Part shown: positions 22,701 through 32,900 of the stretch, one piece after another
Numbering within the stretch: position 1 is the stretch's first letter
Layout of the letters: each line of letters begins with the position of its first letter
NCBI GenBank assembly: GCA_037783415.1
Contig: JAZGTN010000043.1
Span: 248,001 to 312,000 of the forward strand
Direction of reading: 5' to 3'
DNA from: Leptasterias polaris
Lineage: Eukaryota; Echinodermata; Asteroidea; Forcipulatida; Asteriidae
Length of the DNA: 64,000 nt
The notes under the pieces: generated by a model
The model's input: the letters and a program-made list of their open reading frames with translations, nothing else
What the model was told of the DNA's origin: nothing
The model's database searches: none
Translations under genes and position numbers: made by a program

Positions 22701-25700
22701 AATGGGGGGGGGGGGAGCTCTCTTATTTTTGTTTGCAAAATATCATCACAAAAACATTCAAGATTCAGAACCCACTACACAAAAATACTTTGGCCGCCAC
22801 TCCAACCTTGGGGTTTAAAAGGGGGAAAAAACTAAAACTAGTGTATCGATACCCAAAAATAAACACATTTAGTCCGTGGGGCTAGAATTCCCCCCCCCCC
22901 CCCATGCATCCCCCTCCGCGAGTGTATCATTTTGTTTGGGAGACCCATCTGAGTGAATATTTTGATGTTACCAGTAAAAAAGTTGGGATGCATAGATGGC
23001 GGCCATTTTTCAAAATGGCCGCTTTCCAAAATTGGTTGTGCCTGTATCTCGATCTATGAGCCTCACAGAAACTTGGGGTTGGTGTCTATACCCATGTTTT
23101 CAGGATCAAGGAACCCAATAAAGAACATTAATAAAAAACATTGGATCATTTGGCTGAGCCAGCTATCTTGAATTTCAACATGTGACGGTGTGTCGGCTTT
23201 GTAGGGGCAATCCATAATGATGTGATGGTATACCACCTGTACAGGGCCAGTGTTGGCTTGGTAGGGGCAAACCATAATGATGTGACTGTAGTTGGCCAGT
23301 GCCGCCAGCTTGGTAGGGGCAGACCATAATGATGTGTCAGACACAGGCTGTGTACCGTCACATCATTATGGTTTGCCCCTACCAAGCCGGCACTGGCCCA
23401 GTACAGGCTGTGTACCGTCACATCATTATGGTTTGCCCCTACCATTACCAAGCCGGCACTGGCCCTGTACAGGCGGTATACCGTCACATCATTATGGATT
23501 GCCCCAACCAAGCCGGCACTGGCCCAATACAGGCTGTGTACCGTCACATGTTGAAATTCAAGATGGCTGCCTCAACCGAATGATCCAATGTTTTTATTAA
23601 TGTTCTTTAATATTGGGTTCCTTGATCCTGAAAACATGGGTATAGACACTAACCCCAAGTTTCTGTGAGGCTCATAGACGTGACCGAGATACGGGCAAAA
23701 ACCCAATTGATTGGCGGCCATTTTGAAATTCAAAATGGCCGCCTGGCCGCCTTAACCAACTGATCCAATTTTTTTGTTTGGGGTCTTATTGGGTTCCTTG
23801 ACCCTGAAAACATTAGTATAGACACCAAAACCAAGTCTCTATGAGTATGAGTCTCACAGACCGAGATATAGGCACAACCAATTTCGGAAAGCGGCCATTT
23901 TGAAAAGCGGCCGCCATCTTTATGCATCCCAACTTTTTTACTGGTAACATCAAAATAATCACTCAGATGGGTCTCCCAAACAAAATGATACCACTCGCGG
24001 ATGCATGGGGGGGTATTCTAGCCCCACGGACTAATTTTAATTAAATACGTTTTGTCTTTCGAAATTGTTGGATGATATTGATTATTGATAACTTTTAATT
24101 TCTTTTTCTTCAGTCCAAAAATATTTTTTAACAAAATACAACAATCAAAATGATCAATGATAAATAAAGACCAGTTATGTAGATAGATAAATGGAAGTTC
24201 TGACTGAAACTAGGATTTCGCAGGATTGAAATGGGTTGTGGGTACTCCTACTCCTAGAACTATGAGGTTCATTCCGCTATCGTCTCCATTACCCTCATAG
24301 AGTGACATGTACAAAATCCTATTCGACACTTTTTTCCCTTCACGTTTCTGCACCTACAGTTAATTTCCCAAACCGGATCACGCCAAAATTAGGCTCTATG
24401 TGTTCCTTATACTCTCATCGAGGTCGGGTTGGGTCCAGAAAATCCACTCCGCAAAACAAAAGTTGCAAAAAGTGATAAATTCTCACCATTTTCAGAATCC
24501 TCGCCTTCCGTTAACAAAATGGCCGCCGTTGAAATTTTTGAGCTGGTAATGCTGCGTGCTACGCTGGTAACGATTATCAACGATTCACGTATACAGAACA
24601 TTGGTTGTTGTGGACCAGCATTGCGCCTATGATTGTATACGTGAACCGTTGGATTTGTTACCAGCGTAGCACGCAGCATTACCAGCTCAAAAATTTCAAA
24701 GGCGGCCATTTTGTTAACGGAAGGCCAGGATTCTGAAAACGGTGAGAATTTATCACTTTTTGCAACTTTTGTTTTGCGGAGTGGATTTTTTGGACCCGAC
24801 CTCGATGAGAGTATAAGGAACACATAGAGCCTAATTTTGGCGTGATCCGGTTTGGGAAATTAACTGTAGGTGCAGAAACGTGAAGGGAAAAAAAGTTTCG
24901 AATAGGATTATGTCACTCTATTTATGAGGGTAATGGAGACGATAGCGGAATGAACCTCATACTGTCATAGTTCTAGGAGTAGGTTGTGGGGGGATCGATT
25001 TTGTTTTTACACTAAATGATGTACGGTACAATAACAATGATGTACCGCGTCGGAACAAACACTCCGATCTCGAGTCACGAAAAAGCCACGACTCACAAAG
25101 CGTCAAAACGTTTCAAGTACAAATATTAAAGCCCTTTACAAATAATGCATGCTTTATACAACAAAGTTCGTGTAAGCATGTGGTCGTTGCTCGGCGATTT
25201 GTGCATACAAAAACAAGCATAAACAGTATGCAATAATGCCTCCCAGAGGCCCCTACCTGATTTTTCCGACATCCAATTTCACTTCGTCCTTGTTTGTCGT
25301 CAACGTAGACTGGCTCTCCTCAGGCCTTTCTGTGCGTTTAATAGCTAGTGCGTTGGGAACCGCACGTCTCGAAAATCAAGCAATCAAGCAGTACAATGTA
25401 CAACCTCGACCACCTCACCTCGTGCATACACTTGCAATGTATTTTCAGCGTGTGTGCCGCGGGAAACTCGTACGTGTAAGGTTGATTCATATGTGCATCG
25501 GGTGTGTCCGCCCGCCGTGCGTGGTGCGTCATTTTCCGCGATAGATGAGTCAACAAATCGTTCGGAAGACCGTACAAATCTGCAAAAAGTGTGTAAACTT
25601 TTTGACTCAGGGTGGGTCTTTGGACACGCAAATCCAACTCATGGACAGTGACGCACCCTCCCCGGGGGTCATAATGTAGTGCGTCTACAATTTGATATGT

Positions 25701-28700
25701 GTATCAAATTAATAAATAAGTATTTAATAAGGTGGCGCGCACAAACACGCCAAGTGTGGTCCTACCAAATGTCTGGGCGAAATCAGATAAGAATGGACGG
25801 TATTTGGCAAGAATGGACAGTATTTGTCTAGCTGTAGAACTTACCGGACAGTATTTGATAGAAATGGTTGGCAGGAAGTAAATGGACATATTTGGCTGTA
25901 GGAATTAACAGCATTTGTCAGGAATTTAATGGGCACTTACTGGGATTACCTTAAAACCACGAAAACCTTAAAACCACAACATATTTTTAACGAAAAGTTA
26001 ATGTGATAAATGAAACTGTCAAATGTCACACTTATAAAAACAGACAAAGATATTTTAAATAATTTTTTTTAAATTTCAATCAAACGAGAGAGAAACTCAA
26101 CATTATTTTCAGGTGAGGACACACACGTGTTATCTGCATGGTTAAAAAACTACAAAATCTTGTCATAAATTAATGTAAAAAAGTGCAAATGTTAAGATTA
26201 TTACAAATCCTTTTAAATCACAAAGGAACTTTTCAAAAAAATATGTGAAAGACAACTCGGATGAAAAGATATAACTGTACGTCCGGTCATCTAATTAATT
26301 GGCGAAAGCCAGGCAATAGGATGCACACCTAACAGGGACACTATTTGGCAAGTCTCCAAAGACAACAGGACGTCATGGACGCATGACCAATCATATCACA
26401 GTATGCTTATGAGTGGAAACCTTTTGGCTTGACACCGGAGCCAAATAATAGATATGTCAAAATAAATATTGGAAAACAAGCTCAAGTATTTGTAATGTAA
26501 GCTGCAGTTACCGTAGCTAGGAAATTAACATGCAATCCATTTTCACTTCTCTCATTTACAGGGCAAGGACTCGGCAGGACAGAGTCCGGCATCAGTGAGG
26601 CCATCAAAGTGAAGATAAAGCACGATACTGCTGGAGTAAGTTCCCCCTTCTCACAAAATGCATCCCTCCATCCGCCAATCCAATCCCTTTCACATTCACA
26701 TTCTTGGTTCTACATTTTGATCAAACTACTATTACTAATGCTATACCAGCCATAGGTATATATTTTTATAAAGCTGTTGTGATGACTATTAGGTAAACAA
26801 AACACATCTGGACAGTCGAGTGTCTTATTTTGTAAAATTATTTCTCTTCTTTTAATTTATGTGTAGGTTGGGCATGATCTTGGGGAGCAGTTTACGTACC
26901 ACTGGTGGGACCATGTTTTCAACAAGGCTGCAAACAACATAGTCGTAGAAAATAACCAGGTTTGTCATGCTTGTATAAAATGTGCCTAAGAAGAACAGTG
27001 ACTAACTTCATATTAAATACAGTCACAGCCTCTGACTGAAGAGATGCCTACCGAATCCTAGCCATCCCCAACCCATCAAAATCAAACTGCAAGTTTTATT
27101 TGATTTTGTTGAACTAACTACAGTAGTATTACTATTAGGTCCCCGAAAAGGTTTAGCGTCCCCGCCCGCTTCCTTTTTTGGTGTTTTTTTCTCTCTTTTT
27201 TTAATGAAAAAATTATATATTAAAATTTTAACGATCTCTGACGAAAAAAATAAATTTGAAAATAAATAAGATGGTATTTTAGACTTTAGCACACCGAAAA
27301 AGCAGCCGGGCTGGTTGTCTTGAAAAATAAGTCGGGCGGCCATTTTTGAAAAAATAAAAATAAAAATCCTCCTCCTGTTTTTAAAAAGGCAGGATGCTAA
27401 ACATGCTTCTTTTTTCTTTGTTTCTGCCTTAGTAAACTGATTTTGTATGGGATTAGTCATACCACCATAATCAGAGCCTCACAGTGAGTGTGTTGAGTTA
27501 CCATATCCTTATAAAGGATCCCTAGTAAAATAAATCAAAAGGGTTAGCTATTTGATCCAACCTTACAAGCTGTCAAAGTGTCGGGAAATAATGTTGGGCC
27601 TCTGTTCTTTCATTCGTCTTCATCAATTGAACAGCCAACATTTAAGATAATAATTTGCAAATTTATGCATTTAGTGTCAAAACAGAAAAGATGGACAGAA
27701 CTTTGCATTGATGTTGTTGTCAAGATGTCGGCCCCTTCCATCTTTTTCAACCTCACTGAATACTTCATAGAAGCAATTTCCTCCGTGTTGATGCCCCTGA
27801 TCATTACCTTGTTGCCCCTTGAAATGTTCCAGTAGAAATTTACATTTCTATTGGAGAGGTGCCATTGACCAAGAATTTATTGTAGGAGACAGAAATGACT
27901 ACCCCTGTAGATTGCCTAAATTCACTCTTCTGTGTTCCCCCGATGTCAATAGGAAGGCGTGACACTGACAAGTAAAGAGACAAGCCACGGACCAATAAGT
28001 AACAGAAAACAGTCCAAGAATGCAGGCAAGAAGCCATTGCTGTATGGCAGCTTTGTCAGGAGTGCCACGTTAACAACAGAGGGCTTGCAACAAGACGGTA
28101 AAAACAGCTCTTCATCTGAAGATGAAGAGACCAACACGGAGGAGATGAATATTGACGACAAGTTTTTCAAGGCTTGCGGCGGTCGGACGGCTCATAAGTA
28201 AGTTACCCCCATCTAATTCTTATAAATTTATCAAATTTTGTGTGTCAGGCACTTGAGTTAGTTTTGGAAGTCTAAATTGTGATTCCTACTGCTTGATGTT
28301 GTAGGGGCGCTAGGCACGGCTTGACCCTCTCTGGGAAGCTGAAGCGAATCCAGGAACAAGAGGAGGGTTACCCAAATCGTCATAACAAGAAACACCAGGC
28401 TCAGTCTGCCGAACCCTCTCCCACTCGCCCTGATCAATATCAAAGTCAAACAACGCAGGATGATGTTGATGAGGAGAAACTGAGTGATGCGGGAGGAGAA
28501 GGGAACCGGGAGAAGAAACGACGGAAGAAAGAGAAGAAACGTAGGATGAAAGCTAAGATTGAGAATGGGAGATGTGATGACGAGATCACGCTTTACACCA
28601 CTAGAGATGAAAGCGATGTACTACAAATAACGGGAAAAGCATCTGAAGAAGAACAGAAAAGTAAAACTAAGAAGGAAGACTGTAGACGTGATGAGGATGA

Positions 28701-29202
28701 TGAAAGTGATAGACAACGAGAGGAAAAACAGCTAAAGAAAGACAGGAAACGCAGAAGGAAGGAGGAACTTAGCAAATCTGCCAATAGCTGTCACGATGAC
28801 ACGACAGACTTGGGTGATACTATGGTCATTACTATCGATGAAGATGTGGAAAGAAAACGGGCGAAAAAAGCAAGAAAAGAACTCAAATTGAAAAACAGAC
28901 GAGACGGTGCTAGCTGTGAAGACAATTCAAATGGAACATTCGTGAATGAGTTGACTCAAGAAGAAAACGAAGGTGATCAGTGCAGGAAGCACAAAAGGAA
29001 AAAGGAAAAGAAGAGAAAGATGGTATCGGTTAATGATTGTGAAAATGAGAATAGTAAATCTAGCAAACCGATTTGTAAATCTGTACCTGAGGGAGACACA
29101 AAGACTGGTGATGAGTACGCTCATGATATCAGGAATGGTGGCGATGATTTAGGAAAGAAATCCAAGAAGAGAAGAGTTTCTGCAGAACGGCAGTCACGAT
29201 AA
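16740..29202 (+). CDS. GPATCH4: G-patch domain-containing protein 4 (nucleolar G-patch protein), 457 aa, 5 exons
   Basis: Exons 16740-16803, 26562-26635, 26867-26959, 27953-28197 and 28305-29202 join in phase. The G-patch spans about residues 8-54: FAQKQLEKHGWQTGQGLGR, then ESGISEAIKVKIKHDTAGVG. It is followed by the family's HWWDHVFNKAANNIVVE segment, a conserved ACGGRTAHKGARHG motif (about 151-164) and a 290-residue Lys/Arg/Glu-rich tail with repeated KKEKK/RKKEKKR blocks, as in human GPATCH4 (about 446 aa). G-patch proteins activate DEAH helicases; human GPATCH4 acts in nucleoli and Cajal bodies with DHX15 on rRNA/snRNA. The start is the only ATG that opens directly into the G-patch. Intron 1 (9.8 kb) holds an antisense PHD-finger ORF and large fold-back elements. 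Basic tail is low complexity, so its exact alignment is uncertain. Confidence 0.95.
18222..18245. repeat. Short perfect hairpin next to left 7.45-kb inverted repeat
   Basis: GGACGCCCTG-AATA-CAGGGCGTCC: 10-bp arms with a 4-nt loop, just outside the inverted repeat that begins at 18258. Confidence 0.75.
18935..19165. mobile_element. Palindromic MITE with a short TTAGGG-type core
   Basis: The left arm (about 18935-19000: GACCGGGAAGCG, TTTTTTTTCCCAGGACGAAC, ATTAACATAAAATGGGCGTG) is inverted in the right arm (about 19095-19165). The centre contains CTAACCCTAACCCTAAC (about 19035-19051), i.e. almost three units of the animal telomere repeat. Confidence 0.75.
20690..21028. mobile_element. MITE family 2 copy (about 340 bp)
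   Basis: Contains CCAAGTACAGCAGCTTTGGA, a hairpin GAGAAGCGTTATGGACTAAC/GCTTCTC, GATATCTCAATACCGTGACC and a 'TACATTTATATAGGATTA' segment ending at CCTTTAAAAGG. The same parts recur at 44.2, 46.6, 49.5, 58.1 and 59.6 kb. Confidence 0.7.
21085..22257 (-). CDS. ING-type PHD-finger protein with coiled coil, 390 aa, intronic and antisense to GPATCH4
   Basis: One long exon. The ATG (22257-22255, MSKPLVLATFLLDGNEVY...) lies just after a strong acceptor-like TTGTTTCTTGTGCAG, suggesting an upstream 5'UTR exon. Residues about 5-80 look like a small beta-grasp/PB1-like fold (VVYDKCFDDYVDVEED), then a Ser/Thr linker, a basic segment, a coiled coil (about 205-300) and a C-terminal PHD finger. Its ligands C343-C345-C356-C361-H367-C370-C383-C386 have exactly the ING-family spacing (CDNQQC, KWFHFGC, GKWMCPIC). 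ING-type fingers read methylated histone H3K4; the Met, Asp and Trp of that pocket are present. There is no ING N-terminal domain. It may be a transposon accessory gene or a domesticated gene. No close named family was recognised; expression is unknown. Confidence 0.7.
   Translation of the reverse strand: MSKPLVLATFLLDGNEVYKKCIRAETMEEFQMKVKDACPDVATAQLKRSVVYDKCFDDYVDVEEDYTPSDHDKFLLHFSTCSSSLATTDTEKHKPEGMLHQATGKIWVSHAPPTQSSSTEDSSSFTEEELKMKSQIFGKRGAKLNSYQKSINQEALLLARGNPALLANKGNLLEEARKAVHSSGYNYAHGNKTRSKKLAKRSSASEENTKKYTTRIAREQRLAEVTEKIQSRTIQLEYIEKGKLKAEESSLFGQAATFEQQAGELKLNIRRLIIEKAEIQSKNKNLLRKKKSRQIKAKKQVTGKMQAQGTAPFEIEVPDNEAEEMPRRKSPTPMTVTHQHTTCICSEEQRGKMVQCDNQQCTIKWFHFGCVNLKRTPRGKWMCPICRHCN
22869..24034. 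mobile_element. Fold-back element 1 (about 1.17 kb inverted repeat with internal 60-bp tandem repeats)
   Basis: Ends are TTAGTCCGTGGGGCTAGAAT (left) and ATTCTAGCCCCACGGACTAA (right). Long matching arms include ATTTTGTTTGGGAGACCCAT, GGATGCATAGATGGCGGCCA and AACATGGGTATAGACAC-type segments, in part doubled on the right side. The centre (23175-23550) has 60-bp tandem units 'CATCATTATGGTTTGCCCCT' + 'ACCAAGCCGGCACTGGCCC' in both orientations. No transposase ORF. Confidence 0.85.
23351..23548. repeat. 60-bp tandem repeat inside fold-back element 1
   Basis: Units start TGTACCGTCACATCATTATG at 23351 and 23411 (60 bp apart), then about 23477 and 23537; the 66-bp step has an extra ACCATT. Inverted copies occupy about 23180-23335, forming the core of the palindrome. 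Confidence 0.85.
24247..24983. mobile_element. Fold-back element 2 (about 350-bp arms, short loop)
   Basis: The left arm (24247 to about 24597), from CCTACTCCTAGAACTATGAG to AACGATTCACGTATAC, is inverted in the right arm (about 24636-24983), with few mismatches and a roughly 40-nt loop containing TTGGTTGTTGTGGACC. It includes CTGCGTGCTACGCTGGTAAC and GGCCGCC near the centre of each arm. No ORF of coding character. Confidence 0.88.
25254..25400 (-). other. Possible non-coding first exon of the PHD-finger gene
   Basis: On the minus strand, sequence just inside the right inverted repeat ends in ATCAG|GTAGGG, a good donor (plus about 25250-25255). It could splice to the acceptor before the PHD ORF (about 22266). 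No frame carries an upstream ATG into MSKP, so it would be 5'UTR. Speculative. Confidence 0.25.
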
Positions 29203-29321
29203 TGAATGTACAGACATAAAATCATCCAAAAAATCGAAGAAAAAGTCCAAGCACTGACCCTTTATGAGTATTAATGAACTTCAAGAAAACTAATCAAATA
29301 CAACACAAATTCAGTTTATGA

Positions 29322-29327
29322 AATAAA
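29322..29327 (+). terminator. GPATCH4 poly(A) signal
   Basis: Canonical AATAAA 120 bp after the GPATCH4 stop codon (29200-29202), in A/T-rich sequence followed by T-rich sequence, as expected for cleavage and polyadenylation. Confidence 0.7.
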
Positions 29328-29511
29328 TATTTTTATTTTAAACTTAATGCGTTTTTATGTACTTATGGGGATTTTGTATGTAGTCTACATGTGCAATGTT
29401 AATCCATGTACCATTTGTATTAAGGAACTGTTCCGTCATCTGAGAAACCCTTTACTTGGTGGCGATGTTTATCTTGTAATAACATACCTGGACTTATGCA
29501 GTTGCGTAAAA

Positions 29512-29666
29512 GTTCCTGAAATCGGCTCTGCTTACTGTAAGCAAAGAATTCTGCACTTATGTCAAGCGTATTTCAGGGAATTTTTGCTTGCATAGTCCAC
29601 GTTAGTAGGCATTCTTCGCTTGTTCGGTAAGCGGAGAATCGCAAGCACAGCCATGAAATTGGGCCC
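29512..29666. mobile_element. MITE family 1 copy between convergent GPATCH4 and Rieske-DUF455 genes
   Basis: The interior 'AAATCGGCTCTGCTTACTGT' and right end CAGCCATGAAATTGGGCCC match the copy at 8678-8932. It occupies the short gap between the two 3' ends. Confidence 0.7.
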
Positions 29667-29885
29667 ATTGTGGATGCATCAAATTAAGGCTGTTTCCAAA
29701 TTGGTGGCTGGATTGGTGCGTCATACGTTAAAGTATAGCAATACCCTTAGTTACAGTCGTAGCCTTCGGATACAGCCTAATACAAATTTTTTACCAATTA
29801 TTATTTTTAGCATTATCAACTTCAGGAGAAGGTTAAATTGAAATATTGTATAAAAAACAATGTCAATTTCCAATAAAATTAATAA

Positions 29886-29891
29886 TTTATT
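29886..29891 (-). terminator. Poly(A) signal of the Rieske-DUF455 gene
   Basis: TTTATT on the plus strand (AATAAA on minus), about 45 bp past the stop codon at 29937-29935. Confidence 0.65.
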
Positions 29892-29934
29892 TTACTGTGC
29901 AAGAATGTCCTGCAGTGATGACGGCGATTTGGTA

Positions 29935-32900
29935 TCAACTTGTTACCCCTGTTGCAATGGACGAGTCCTTATTATCTGCACTCTGATTGGCTGGTTGCAT
30001 TAGCGGGACATACCACTGCAAATAAAGCGTGAAGTTAAAGTCAACTTTAAGCGAATACAATCTTGTTGAAAGCATAAAGTTGCATCATAGGTGAACCCCC
30101 TACTTCCCAGGTTGTATCGTTTCCTGGCTATAGGCCCTTCTCAGATGACGCCACTATTTTTTCATGCGCTATGCTGGAGTGCTTACACACTCAGTTCTAA
30201 GAACGTGTGCGTGTGTGTAAGCACTCCAGCATAGCGCATGTCACGCAAACGTTCTTAGAACTGCATGAACATATGCTACGAAACGCAACGCTGGCTGGCC
30301 TCATACATGCGCGTAGTACTCCAGCATGGCAGACCTCCCGCATTGCTTATACAGCAATCCTTCACCGATCTTGAACTCTTGGTGGTACCGCGCTGCCTAG
30401 CGATGGGTTTAAGCGATTTGCAAAGTAAAAGTCCAATAACCCGTGACTGATCAAATGATCGCCGTGTAGCCCAAACCTTATACCAGTCGCTAGGCAGCGC
30501 AGTACCACCCAGGTACCACCGCAGTAATGGAGGCATGTCTGCTACCACCAAGAGTTCAAGATCGGTGAAGGATTGCTGTATAGAAATGGTACATCAATGA
30601 GAAGGGTCTATATACAGCAGTATAAGGTTGTATGACTTCTGACTGGCAACCCCAACCCCCGAACAAAGATATTGACAAAATAAGTAGATTACCACCATAG
30701 GTGCTAGACAGCTCAGTTGGTAGAAAGCCTGTTAATCTGGAGGTCGCAGGTTCAAATCCTGCGATAGTAACTTTTTTGTTGTTCACCCAAAATTGAATAC
30801 AATCTGACTGAAAATTTAAATTTGAAAACTGTTGGGGTTTTTTGGGGGACAGAAGAATAGCTGTCATACCTCCTTGCTCATTCCTGCTGTGGTCCTCCCC
30901 TCTTCGTTGATGGGCGCTTTTAATAAACCCCTGTCGTGTATTACAAAAATGAAATAATGGCAGATTTCAAATCCCTTTCTCAAGATACAAAAGAAAGATA
31001 ATTGCAAATTTAATAAGAGCCAGTGTTAATCAGATTTTGATACTTGCAGTATTTCTTGGTGTTAATAGTGTACAAAACCCAATGTAATAATGAGTTGAAA
31101 TTTAAGTCATCACATTTGTGTCCTTGAGCAAAATTGCTCCTCTTCACCCAGGGGTAAATGGGTACCTGTGAGGGCAGAGACGGTTCTTGTGATTGATTTA
31201 GCTTGGCAGCACAGGCTGTAAGCTGAGATGGTTTTAAGAATGAAATAAAAGGCCCAAATGACTGGGGCAATAATATCTATTATTATAACTATTATTGTTA
31301 TTATTATGAAAATTGTACAAGATTAATATAGCACAAAGTCGTGTACCTGAAATGTTTTCTGACAAGCTTGTGGAACTCCGAGATGCATTCCAGAGGCGGA
31401 ACGGCATGGCGGCAGACGTAGGTAAACCACTTCATACCTGCGGCTACATGGGTGATCTCATCTGTGTAGATCACCTCCAAAATGGAGACGGATGCAGTGT
31501 CTTGCTGCTTGGCGAATCGCTCTTGAGTCTTTGGATGGACATCAAGCCCTCTAAGGAGAAATAAAAAGTTATAAGTGTTGTTGGTCGAGTGCACCAGGCT
31601 CAAGTGTTTAGTGTGGGTTCAGTTCCCATGCACTTATGTCCTTAAGCAAGACACTTTTACCCAAAATTGATTTGTCATTCCAATGGGATGTACATGTTTA
31701 AAGAATATGTACAACATTGGTAATTCTCAAAGACCAGTATCTCCGCACTTGATGTGACCCAACATATACATGAAATAATAAATCGGTCTTCAGAGTCATG
31801 AGAAAACAGTGGGGAAAAAACAATTATATATTTTCACTGTTTTCAAACATCGGAGAGAGTGAGACAAGCAATGCTTCACTTTCAGTTTATGAGAGAAAAT
31901 CAATATTTAACATTCCATTACTGTGGATCATGTGGATTCTTCATTAGTTTTATCCTTGGTTCATCTTGAAAACCAAAATGTCTTACCTTGCCTCATGTAC
32001 CATATGGACTACAGCCAGTCTGGCTAACAGGTTATCTTTTGTCTCTGTTGCAGACTGCCACAGACCTGTAAAGGAAATTTGGAATCAATGGTGAATTCTC
32101 GTCGCGTAATTCTCTGGATGTTTTGTTTTTAACTATGGGTCATTTTGGAACCACAGCTTTGGCTTTGCCTCCAGCTTAAGCTCCGTCTGCCTGTTTGAAG
32201 CTCCACACCAAAAATGGAAAATAAAATGACGAAGCCAAAGTTTTGAAAAAAGGCTTATAATAGCATGCAGCTAGTTCTATCCGAATCAATGGCCTAGATA
32301 GTGACTATTGCTGAAATGCAGAACTGGGTCAAAAAGCATTCAATGTAGCTGGACCAATGATTTGGATCAATCTTCCTCCTGTCATTACGTGATTCTGTTA
32401 GTTTATCTCTATGTTGTTAAAGTTCTTAAGTCTATCCATGTTAATTTCTTTTATGTGCGCTATGGTCTTGATGGAATAGCGCCTTATAAATCTTAACTGA
32501 TATGTTATGTTAACTCTGTAGTCAACAGCCTTGGCTGTAGCCAAAGTCGCTAGATTCAGATGTGGCTGAAAGGTACAAATTTGATGCGCCAAGTTAGCAG
32601 GGAAAGTGCAACTAAGACATTAAAGCAAGCACTTCATCAATAGTGCTTTGTAAAAACAAAGCAAAAAGATATTCTCCCAAACTCTACAGAAAGCCAAGTT
32701 GTAGTGATCACCGACCACAAATTATATGACATAAAATGCTTTGAGATTTGACCTACCATTGTGAACAGGAAGTGCTCCAAAATGGCTGCCCAACTCATGC
32801 AGTCTGTCATCTAAGATCTTGAAATGCTAAAAAATATTCAATTCAACATTTATTACCATATCAGCACACCCAAAAATTAAGTATGGAAGAAACCAAATGA

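Larger units (their letters stand above)
18258..25710 (-). mobile_element. Candidate 7.45-kb DNA transposon bounded by about 60-bp inverted repeats and carrying a PHD-finger ORF
   Basis: The left end (18258-18317) reads AATTTGATACACCTATCAAT... GACGCACTAC... GACCCCCGGGGAGGGTGCGT. The right end (25649-25710), read on the minus strand, gives AATTTGATACACATATCAAA... GACGCACTAC... GACCCCCGGGGAGGGTGCGT. They match over about 60 bp apart from small indels. Between them lie the minus-strand PHD-finger ORF, a telomere-like MITE and two fold-back elements. No transposase catalytic motif was recognised and no clear target duplication was found. Two unrelated copies of one MITE in opposite orientation would look the same, so the element as a unit is inference. 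Confidence 0.45.

Noticed and set aside
23063..23600. Overlapping 84-133-residue frames with repeats such as HHYGLPLPS on both strands
   Set aside because: They are translations of the 60-bp tandem repeat inside fold-back element 1, equally open in several frames.
28593..29124. Minus-strand frames opposite GPATCH4 exon 5
   Set aside because: They are shadows of the Lys/Arg/Glu-rich coding strand (Ser/Phe/Leu-rich antisense).
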